Shown: one piece after another, positions 6,104 to 11,992 of the stretch
Layout of the letters: every line of letters starts with the position of its first letter
Position numbering within the stretch: position 1 is the first letter of the stretch
NCBI GenBank assembly: GCA_012511615.1
Contig: JAAZFS010000182.1
Span: forward strand, 1 to 11,992
Origin: Elusimicrobiota bacterium
Lineage (GTDB): Bacteria; CG03; SLGR01
Direction of reading: 5' to 3'
Length of the DNA: 11,992 nucleotides
Notes under the pieces: generated by a model
Told to the model about the DNA's origin: nothing
Seen by the model: the letters and a program-made list of their open reading frames with translations, nothing else
Database searches by the model: none
Program-made: the position numbers and the translations under genes

Positions 6104-8662
6104 ATGAATTACGATAAGGATATCAGAAAAAAATTCCGCGATTACTTCGATGAGAAAGCACATTTATGGCATGAGTCTATGAGTCTCATTCCCGATGATC
6201 CGACTATGCTTTTTACAACTGCTGGTATGGTTCAGTTCAAAAAACATCTTCTTGGTGAAAGCGGAAAACTTAAAAGAGCCTCGTCCATTCAGAAATGTCT
6301 TAGGACAACTGATATCGATGAGGTTGGGAAAACTACAAGACATCTGACCTTCTTTGAGATGTACGGTAATTTTTCTTTTGGTGATTATTTTAAAAGGGAA
6401 GCGATTGCTTGGGCCTGGGAGTTTTTAACTGATCACTTAGAACTTGATAAGGAAAAAATCCACGCTACGGTATTTGAGACCGATGATGAAGCTTTTGCTC
6501 TATGGGAGGAAATAATACCTTTTGAAAGAATACATCGGCTTGGGGCAGAGGATAATTTCTGGAATATGGGCGATACTGGTCCATGCGGTCCCTGTTCTGA
6601 AATACTTTATGACCGAGGTGAAGAGTATGGGTGTAGTTTGCCAGAATGTGCTCCGGGTTGTGAATGCGACAGATATCTGGAGGTTTGGAACCTTGTATTT
6701 GCCCAGTATGATAGGCAGAAAGATGGTAGTTTGAAGGACCTCCCAAAGAAAAATATTGATACTGGTATGGGACTGGAGCGCTTAAACCAAATTCTAATGA
6801 GTGGAGATAGCGTTTTTGATACCCCAACTTTAAAGCCACTTATTGATAAGGCCCAGAGCGAAGCTCCTAAATTTAATCTTCTTTCGGCAAAAATACTTGC
6901 GGATCATTCTCGTGCTGCGGCTTTCATGATAGCAGACGGACTTTCCCCTTCAAATGAGGGTAGGGGCTATGTTTTAAGAAGGCTTCTTAGGCGGGCCGCT
7001 CTAGAAACTAGGCGTCTCGGTTATAAGGAAGCTTCTGTTTGGAACTACGCCTCGTTTGCCATTGATATGATGTCGGATTTCTATCCTCTTCTAAAGAAAA
7101 GAGCAGACCACATATTGCTTGTCTGTAAAAAGGAAGAGGAGGCTTTTTATTCAACCATTGAATCTTCTGGGAAAATACTCAATGAGTATATAAGTCGGAT
7201 GAAAGAGAGTGGTCAAACTGAACTTTCTGCAGATAAGGTTTTTAAGCTCTATGATACTTATGGTCTGCCCGCGGACATAACCGAAGAGATTCTTATGAAA
7301 GAATCACTAAAGATGGATCGGAAAGGTTTTGAAGTTTTACTAAAAGAGCGCTCGGAAACTACCGATTGGAAGACACATGAATCGAAAGAATCCTACTATG
7401 AAGAGATTAAGGATTTAGAACCAACAGAATTTGTTGGATATACCTCGCTTTCCTCGGAGGCTCGACTGATGAAAATTATCGATGGTGGAAAGGGAATTGT
7501 TCTTGATAAGACACCTTTCTATGCTGAGGCTGGTGGTCAGGCGGGAGATATGGGAATAATTCAAGGGGAGCGGGGGGAGTTTATGGTTGAAAATACTCTT
7601 GAAGAAGAGGGCGTTTATATTCATAAGGGATCTTCTACTGGAGACTTTAAAGAAGGAGACTTGCTGAGGGCTTTGGTTGATTGCGATAGTCGCCGTGCAT
7701 CTGAAAGAAACCACACAGCAACCCATATTCTCCAGAGCGCTCTAAGAGAAATTCTCGGGGATCACGTCCAGCAGAATGGATCCCTGGTTGGGCCCGACCG
7801 TCTTCGATTTGATTTCACCCATCCCGAAGCTCTGACTGATAAAGAAATACAGATTATTGAAGATAGAGTTAATGCCATCATACTGAAAAATCTCCCAGTT
7901 GAGGCGGATGAAATGAGTCGACATCAAGCGGAAAAGAAGGGCGCCCTTGCTTTCTTTGGAGGGAAGTACGGTGAGAGAGTGAGAGCCGTTAGCCTTGGAG
8001 ATGCCGGTGATATAAGTATTGAGCTCTGCGGAGGGACCCACTTAAGATATACAGGAGAGGCAGGATTTTTCAAAATAATTTCTGAGAGCGGGGTTGCTGC
8101 AGGAGTTAGGAGAATTGAGGCCTTGACAGGTATTAAAGCCTTGGAATATGTCAGGAAACTTGAGAGTCTTCTGAATGATTCCGCTCGACTCTTAAAAACT
8201 CCATCTGAGGCTCTTGTAGAACGGATTGAGAAACTCCAGGAGGAGCTAAAGGATGCCCACCATAAGATAAACAGCTTAGAAAACAAAATTGCCTCTGGCG
8301 GTTCCGCTGAAGAAAAGAGGGTTACAGGCAAGGATGCAACTTTAATTATCAAGGAGTTTCCTTCAGTAAAGGCTGGAGTTATGCGGGGCTGGACTGATAG
8401 GGCAGTGAATGATAATTCAGCTGCTGCTTTTGCCTATAGTATTGCTGATGGCAAGGTTAGTATGATTTTAAAACTCCCCCTTTCCCTAAAAGATAAATAT
8501 AACGCAGGAAAAATCATTTCCGAAATTGCTTCCATAGTTGGTGGTAAAGGTGGCGGCCGTCCCGATATGGGGCAGGGTGGTGGTAATGAACCCCAGCAAA
8601 TAGAATCTGCACTCATCCGCCTCCAAGACATCTTCCAATCGGGGACGGATGTGAAAATGTGA
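6104..8662 (+). CDS. alaS: Alanyl-tRNA synthetase
   Basis: AlaRS charges tRNA-Ala with alanine in the cytoplasm and hydrolyses mischarged Ser- and Gly-tRNA-Ala. At 852 residues it is complete, slightly shorter than the E. coli enzyme (about 875). The class II catalytic core spans about residues 1-300, with the motif 2 region at 60-100 (QKCLRTTDIDEVGKTTRHLT, GNFSFGDYF), GDTGPCGPCSEI at 156-167, and motif 3 at 268-297 (GRGYVLRRLLRRA). Cys177, 182, 186 and 188 form a Cys-rich insertion (CSLPECAPGCEC) present in many bacterial AlaRSs. The editing domain has both metal motifs: HTATH (His537, His541) and CGGTH (Cys642, His646). A coiled coil at 703-730 leads to the C-Ala/DHHA1 domain with GGKGGGRPDMGQGGG (813-827). 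ATG 6104 is preceded by AGAGGA 11 bases upstream. Nothing essential is missing. Confidence 0.98.
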   Translation: MNYDKDIRKKFRDYFDEKAHLWHESMSLIPDDPTMLFTTAGMVQFKKHLLGESGKLKRASSIQKCLRTTDIDEVGKTTRHLTFFEMYGNFSFGDYFKREAIAWAWEFLTDHLELDKEKIHATVFETDDEAFALWEEIIPFERIHRLGAEDNFWNMGDTGPCGPCSEILYDRGEEYGCSLPECAPGCECDRYLEVWNLVFAQYDRQKDGSLKDLPKKNIDTGMGLERLNQILMSGDSVFDTPTLKPLIDKAQSEAPKFNLLSAKILADHSRAAAFMIADGLSPSNEGRGYVLRRLLRRAALETRRLGYKEASVWNYASFAIDMMSDFYPLLKKRADHILLVCKKEEEAFYSTIESSGKILNEYISRMKESGQTELSADKVFKLYDTYGLPADITEEILMKESLKMDRKGFEVLLKERSETTDWKTHESKESYYEEIKDLEPTEFVGYTSLSSEARLMKIIDGGKGIVLDKTPFYAEAGGQAGDMGIIQGERGEFMVENTLEEEGVYIHKGSSTGDFKEGDLLRALVDCDSRRASERNHTATHILQSALREILGDHVQQNGSLVGPDRLRFDFTHPEALTDKEIQIIEDRVNAIILKNLPVEADEMSRHQAEKKGALAFFGGKYGERVRAVSLGDAGDISIELCGGTHLRYTGEAGFFKIISESGVAAGVRRIEALTGIKALEYVRKLESLLNDSARLLKTPSEALVERIEKLQEELKDAHHKINSLENKIASGGSAEEKRVTGKDATLIIKEFPSVKAGVMRGWTDRAVNDNSAAAFAYSIADGKVSMILKLPLSLKDKYNAGKIISEIASIVGGKGGGRPDMGQGGGNEPQQIESALIRLQDIFQSGTDVKM

Positions 8663-8679
8663 AGGTTTTTTCTGGAGAA

Positions 8680-8708
8680 TTGTTAAACCTGTCATTAAAT
8701 AGTATCAT
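8680..8708 (+). promoter_or_regulatory. Predicted promoter of the tRNA-Arg/TIGR00725/dtd cluster
   Basis: TTGTTA (8680-8685), a 17-base spacer and TATCAT (8703-8708) give 4/6 and 5/6 matches to the -35 and -10 consensus. Transcription would start near 8715, about 11 bases before the mature tRNA 5' end, leaving a short leader for RNase P to remove. No terminator is seen between alaS and this point, so read-through from alaS may also feed the cluster. Confidence 0.55.
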
Positions 8709-8725
8709 TAAAGGATCAATTTAGT

Positions 8726-8802
8726 GCGCCCGTAGCTCAGTTGGATAGAGCGTATGCCTCCGGAGCATAAGGACACAGGTTCAAATCCTGTCGGGCGTAC
8801 CA
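8726..8802 (+). tRNA. tRNA-Arg(CCG)
   Basis: The 77-nt cloverleaf folds fully and includes an encoded CCA end. The acceptor stem GCGCCCG pairs with CGGGCGT (with G1-U72). The D stem GCTC/GAGC encloses AGTTGGATA. The anticodon stem TATGC/GCATA holds the loop CTCCGGA, giving anticodon CCG (8759-8761), which reads the arginine codon CGG. The T stem ACAGG/CCTGT encloses TTCAAAT. The discriminator is A73. The next coding region begins 18 bases after the CCA, and no terminator lies between, so the tRNA is probably processed from the 5' end of a longer mRNA. Confidence 0.97.
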
Positions 8803-8820
8803 GATAACTTATCAAAAACC

Positions 8821-9330
8821 ATGAAACAGAAAGAAAACAGAGAGATAATACCGCTGCCACCAAAAAAACTTATTGTAGGAGTAGTGGGGGGAAGCCGTGT
8901 TGAACCCGCAATATATGAAGAGGCCCGTCGGGTAGGCAAAGGAATTGCCCGTGCCGGATTTCTTCTTGTCTGTGGTGGAATGGGGGGAGTCATGGAGGCT
9001 GCTTGCCGAGGAGTATTTGAGGGCGGTGGCACTAGCATAGGTATACTTCCTGGTTCTCGGCGCGCAGAGGCTAACCCATATGTAAATATTCCCATTGCTA
9101 CATCAATGAGCCATGCTAGGAATGCCATAATTGTCAGGACTGCCGAAATAGTCGTTGCCATAGATGGAAGGTATGGAACACTTTCAGAAATTGCCCTTGC
9201 TCGCTCCATGGGAAAACGTGTCCTCGGACTTTATAGCTGGGAGGATATACCTGGGGTTGAGAGTTTTAGGAATGCGGATGAAATTATTAGGGAGCTAAAG
9301 ACCTTTGCGGGCTCTTATTCAGAGAGTTAA
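8821..9330 (+). CDS. TIGR00725-family protein (DprA/LOG-like Rossmann fold)
   Basis: The product is 169 residues of a compact Rossmann-like fold. Residues 16-25 (KLIVGVVGGS) give the first strand and glycine turn. LLVCGGMGGVMEAACRG (48-64) is the phosphate-binding segment typical of this family, GTSIGILPG (70-78) is the next strand, and SHARNAIIVRTAEIVVAI (97-114) the helix-strand with the conserved ARN. YGTLSEIALA (118-127) corresponds to the PGGxGTxxE region of LOG/YvdD proteins; the usual second Gly is Asp here (IDGRYGT), while GT and Glu123 are kept. TIGR00725 members are related to DprA/Smf, LOG phosphoribohydrolases and molybdenum-cofactor carrier proteins, but their reaction is generally not established and I do not assign one. 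ATG 8821 lies 18 bases after the tRNA CCA with no good Shine-Dalgarno. The end overlaps dtd by 26 bases. Confidence 0.85.
   Translation: MKQKENREIIPLPPKKLIVGVVGGSRVEPAIYEEARRVGKGIARAGFLLVCGGMGGVMEAACRGVFEGGGTSIGILPGSRRAEANPYVNIPIATSMSHARNAIIVRTAEIVVAIDGRYGTLSEIALARSMGKRVLGLYSWEDIPGVESFRNADEIIRELKTFAGSYSES
9289..9294 (+). promoter_or_regulatory. Shine-Dalgarno supporting the TTG start of dtd
   Basis: AGGGAG lies 10 bases before TTG 9305-9307, inside the end of the preceding gene. It supports initiation at TTG, which gives the family-typical N-terminus MRALIQRVKGASV. Confidence 0.6.
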
Positions 9331-9745
9331 AGGAGCATCGGTAGAGATACCGGATAGCCGCTCATCCATCTCTCTTGGTCTTCTGGTGCTTCTTGGAGTA
9401 AAGAAGGGAGATGGTCGGGAAGAGGCCGAGTACCTTGCGGATAAGACATTAAACCTTAGGATTTTTGAGAAATCGTCTGGTCGTATGGAATACTCAGTTA
9501 AAGATATCAAGGGTGAGATTCTTGTTGTTTCCCAGTTTACTCTTTATGGAGATACCCGGCGTGGTCGGCGTCCGAGTTTTTCCGAGGCTGCCGAGCCGAG
9601 TCTGGCGATGGAACTCTTTGAGTATTACATCGAATGCTTGAAAGCATCTTCTCTCACTGTCAAGAAAGGATATTTTGGTCAACATATGCTATTGAATATA
9701 GAAAATGATGGTCCGGTAACTCTAATGATTGAGAAGAGTAAATGA
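9305..9745 (+). CDS. dtd: D-aminoacyl-tRNA deacylase
   Basis: DTD is a cytoplasmic homodimer that hydrolyses D-aminoacyl-tRNAs and also achiral Gly-tRNA-Ala, so it keeps D-amino acids and misacylated glycine out of proteins. The 146-residue product matches the usual family length. It begins MRALIQRVKGASV, which fixes the rare TTG codon at 9305 as the start. It has the two active-site signatures: SQFTLYGDT with RRGRRPSF following (residues 76-92), and NDGPVT (134-139), which supplies the cross-subunit Gly-cisPro motif for chiral proofreading. It overlaps the upstream gene by 26 bases and ends in an ATGA overlap with the next gene, so all three are likely co-translated. Its closeness to alaS suits the known task of clearing Gly-tRNA-Ala produced by AlaRS. 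Confidence 0.96.
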   Translation: MRALIQRVKGASVEIPDSRSSISLGLLVLLGVKKGDGREEAEYLADKTLNLRIFEKSSGRMEYSVKDIKGEILVVSQFTLYGDTRRGRRPSFSEAAEPSLAMELFEYYIECLKASSLTVKKGYFGQHMLLNIENDGPVTLMIEKSK

Positions 9746-11601
9746 AACACTTTTCCAAAGAGACTTTTTTACCAGTTCTTTTTCTGGTGCTTACGACCGT
9801 TCTTAGCATTTTTACTCACTTGCAAATGCCTAGGACAGGTATATCTTCAGAGAGGCTTATGCATCTGCACTATCATATGGGAATATTTAGAATTTCCGGT
9901 GATGAAAATAAGTTTACTGAAAATCCTACTGGGCGTGTTTTTTATGAGGATAAACCTGTTGTTGGAATTGGCGGCGAAGAAACTATAGAATTCACATACT
10001 CCAATAAAGATAAGGATTGGAGTGGAATTTTTCCTATACCCTGGAGCGCTCCTAATGGTTTTTATACCCTAGAACTTGATGACGGGTCCTCTCTTAGATT
10101 TCTGGTAAAATCGCGTCTGCCTTATGATTCAAAAGATAAGGTTCTTAAAGTAATGAATCTTGAGAATACACGCAGGATTTCGCGTTTAAATTACCCCCTT
10201 CCTTCTGGAGAACAAGTGGGGTATGGCTCGATATTTGAATGGGTAAAATATCTGGGAGGAAATACCTTATGGTATCTTGGCGGGCAGACCGCATCCTATA
10301 ATCCAGGAGATTTAGATATTGACTTCCCATGGCTTAAACCGAATGTCCAAACTCTTGAGGAGTTTGCTTCTGCTGCAAAAGAGAGTGGTATTGATTTTGT
10401 GGCTTGGTTAATTTGCTATAGAGCATTTGGCCTTAGTAGGCTGAAGCCCGATCAATATAACTACAGCATGAATTACCGCGGAGGTAAAATTGTAGAATCA
10501 GATGGAATATCGATAAAGGACGTCCGACGACTCCGGCATATAAAAGAATTTGTTGATTATCTGAATAAAGTGGAGGATATTGATTATATAGGCTTGGATT
10601 ATATTCGTCCTTCTGGAGGTGCCTTTGAGCTTGTGGACGACTTTGTAGGAAGCATGAGAATTAAGACCCCCGAGGGCTTTGAAAAACTCTCTCACCACGA
10701 AAGAATGGAATGGCTAGGAGCACTGGTATCGCGGCAGACAAATCGCGATTTTGAGATTACAGAAAAATGGAATTGGTGGCGTGCTCACAGAGTTTCTTTA
10801 ATAATTAATGAAATAAGGGAGTCTGTCGAGTTGAAGAAGCCGCTTTGGGCGTTTGTTTTAAGCTGGGAACTTGGGCATCAGCACGGTCAGGATCCAGTGA
10901 TGTTTACTGATGCGGGAATAGATTATCTTTCGATAATGATGTATGAGACCGATGCGCGCAGATTCAATCATCTTATAAAAGAATGGGAAGCGGGAACAAA
11001 AGGCTTTAAACTTAATCTAATACCGGGAAATCAGATAGATTGGCCGCTTCATCAAAATACAGTATATCCGTCTGGTCCTGAGGAGTTTACCAGGAGAATT
11101 GATTCGTCTATAGAACATCTGAAAGACAATATTCAGGGTGTTTTTATTAATGATTTATCAAGGGCATTTGCTGGCCGGCGTGGTCCCTATACCTCCAAAG
11201 AGTGGCTTATGGCTGCCGGTGATGCTTATAGACGCTCCGATTTAGGGAATAAATTGAATATTGCTATAGAAATACCAGAGTCTAAAACCCATCTTGACCA
11301 AATAGAAGGTGTCGTTATACTGGAAAACATCAGCAATAAGGAAATAAAGAATATTACGCTAGATTTTCCTGATTTGGAGGGTCTGAATATAACTCCAAAG
11401 AAGAGGGTAATTGAACACTTGGATTCTAGTTCAAGTGCGGCAATAGGTTTTCGGGTAAGAATAAATTCTGATTCTTCAAGGCGACTTGGAAGATATATGC
11501 TTGCCGCGCGTGCAGTGACTGGAGAAGGTGATACCCTAGTAGCTTATTCCTCCATATGGGTGAAGGGACATCCACCAGATCCCGGCTGGGAGTACAGGTA
11601 A
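9742..11601 (+). CDS. Membrane-anchored or secreted TIM-barrel protein, family-10-like (GHL10) putative glycosidase
   Basis: The 619-residue protein starts with a hydrophobic segment (residues 9-26, FLPVLFLVLTTVLSIFTH) that is a signal peptide or an anchor. A small beta-rich N-terminal domain (about 35-125) follows. A (beta/alpha)8-type barrel then runs from about 135 to 500, with candidate strands at NTLWYLG (174-180), IDFVAWLICY (217-226), IDYIGLDYIRP (280-290), LWAFVLSWELG (368-378), IDYLSIMMYE (393-402), FKLNLIPGN (422-430) and IQGVFIND (464-471). The DYIRP strand closely resembles the GHLDYIRYP strand of GHL10/DUF187-type hydrolases. Asp286 and Glu376 are candidates for catalytic residues, not proven ones. 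The C-terminal 110 residues look like a NEW3/Ig-like beta-sandwich. The ATG overlaps the dtd stop (ATGA). Its substrate is unknown; envelope or extracellular polysaccharide is an inference. A non-catalytic barrel is possible. Confidence 0.68.
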   Translation: MKHFSKETFLPVLFLVLTTVLSIFTHLQMPRTGISSERLMHLHYHMGIFRISGDENKFTENPTGRVFYEDKPVVGIGGEETIEFTYSNKDKDWSGIFPIPWSAPNGFYTLELDDGSSLRFLVKSRLPYDSKDKVLKVMNLENTRRISRLNYPLPSGEQVGYGSIFEWVKYLGGNTLWYLGGQTASYNPGDLDIDFPWLKPNVQTLEEFASAAKESGIDFVAWLICYRAFGLSRLKPDQYNYSMNYRGGKIVESDGISIKDVRRLRHIKEFVDYLNKVEDIDYIGLDYIRPSGGAFELVDDFVGSMRIKTPEGFEKLSHHERMEWLGALVSRQTNRDFEITEKWNWWRAHRVSLIINEIRESVELKKPLWAFVLSWELGHQHGQDPVMFTDAGIDYLSIMMYETDARRFNHLIKEWEAGTKGFKLNLIPGNQIDWPLHQNTVYPSGPEEFTRRIDSSIEHLKDNIQGVFINDLSRAFAGRRGPYTSKEWLMAAGDAYRRSDLGNKLNIAIEIPESKTHLDQIEGVVILENISNKEIKNITLDFPDLEGLNITPKKRVIEHLDSSSSAAIGFRVRINSDSSRRLGRYMLAARAVTGEGDTLVAYSSIWVKGHPPDPGWEYR

Positions 11602-11614
11602 TTGGAGAAAAATT

Positions 11615-11992
11615 ATGAAAGAGTTTAGCTTAAAAGAAAAGCAGGATCTTCTTAAATCTGCCCGCGGAAGCATTAAAAAATATTTAGGTTTGGAAGATGA
11701 TTCATCCAGTATTTTAGAAGAAGGAAATCTCTCTCTTGAACGGGGGATTTTTGTAACTCTTCATAAACAAGCAGGTCTTCGCGGATGCATAGGCTATATT
11801 TATCCTCAGGGGAAACTTCTTTCATCTGTCCGTAAACTCGCCCTTGAGGCAGCTTTCCGAGACCCGAGATTTTTACCGCTATCCAGGGAAGAGCTTTCTG
11901 AGGTTGATATAGAAATTTCAGTATTAACCGTTCCAAAGAGAGTTGTTTCACCCTACGATATAAATCTTGGCGAGGACGGCGTTATAATAAAA
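11615..11992 (+). CDS. amrA: AmmeMemoRadiSam system protein A (AMMECR1 domain), N-terminal fragment
   Basis: The first 126 codons are present; the frame runs off the right edge without a stop. After an alpha-helical start (MKEFSLKEKQDLLKSARGSI) comes the AMMECR1 signature: GIFVTLHK (44-51), LRGCIGYI (55-62, with the invariant Cys58), the helix ALEAAFRDPRF (76-86), and EVDIEISVLTVP (96-107), ending in LGEDGVIIK. In bacteria AMMECR1 proteins are commonly encoded beside MEMO-like and radical SAM proteins (the AmmeMemoRadiSam system), whose chemistry is not well established. The ATG has GGAGA (11604-11608) seven bases upstream and lies 13 bases after the TIM-barrel gene, so it belongs to the same cluster. 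I predict MEMO and radical SAM genes next, beyond the window. Confidence 0.9.
   Translation, partial: MKEFSLKEKQDLLKSARGSIKKYLGLEDDSSSILEEGNLSLERGIFVTLHKQAGLRGCIGYIYPQGKLLSSVRKLALEAAFRDPRFLPLSREELSEVDIEISVLTVPKRVVSPYDINLGEDGVIIK

Noticed and set aside
7415..8352. Several minus-strand open frames of 99-142 codons over alaS
   Set aside because: They overlap a fully conserved alaS frame and have no recognisable family motifs; they are shadows of it.
8781..9209. Minus-strand open frame of 142 codons over the tRNA and TIGR00725 gene
   Set aside because: It would run antisense through the tRNA 3' end and a well-conserved gene, and its translation is low-complexity.
11673..11951. Minus-strand open frame of 92 codons at the right edge
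   Set aside because: The plus-strand frame from 11615 carries clear AMMECR1 motifs and fully overlaps it.

Overview
The window comes from a moderately AT-rich bacterial genome that uses the standard bacterial code: TAA and TGA both end clearly intact genes. The best clues to lineage are a PorV/PorQ-type outer-membrane protein start and a very large secreted protein with a FlgD/type-IX-like C-terminal module. These suit a Gram-negative lineage with type IX secretion-like export, such as Elusimicrobiota, Omnitrophota or FCB-related candidate phyla. This placement is inference; no single gene fixes the phylum.

Left half (1-5901, minus strand). One promoter at 5935-5963 reads leftward into a giant secreted-protein gene. 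A signal peptide is followed by an Fn3-like domain, seven Asp-rich FG-GAP/VCBS repeats (a probable seven-bladed beta-propeller), a chain of alternating Fn3 and Ig-like modules, and a terminal sorting-like domain. The reading frame from 5901 to 157 is continuous except for one in-frame TAA at 3601-3603. The downstream part has no start codon before a GTG that lies inside the domain chain. I read this as one gene of about 1,914 codons carrying a nonsense codon (real or an assembly error), not two genes. Its last codons overlap, by ATGA, the start of a PorV/PorQ-family gene that runs off the left edge.

Centre (5905-8802). A compact divergent promoter region separates the leftward secretion genes from alaS. 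alaS has a leader of about 80 nt with a terminator-like hairpin just before its ribosome binding site. Alanyl-tRNA synthetase looks complete, including editing and C-Ala domains. A tRNA-Arg(CCG) with its own promoter-like sequence follows.

Right half (8821-11992, plus strand). Four genes are packed closely behind the tRNA with no visible terminator: a TIGR00725-type Rossmann protein, dtd (D-aminoacyl-tRNA deacylase, TTG start, 26-base overlap), a membrane-anchored or secreted TIM-barrel protein like the GHL10/family-10-like glycosidases, and the start of an AMMECR1-domain gene (AmmeMemoRadiSam protein A). AlaRS and DTD both guard the aminoacylation of tRNA-Ala, so part of the cluster has a translation quality-control theme. 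The roles of the TIGR00725, TIM-barrel and AMMECR1 members are not resolved. I found no CRISPR array, insertion sequence, phage gene or clear novel defence system.
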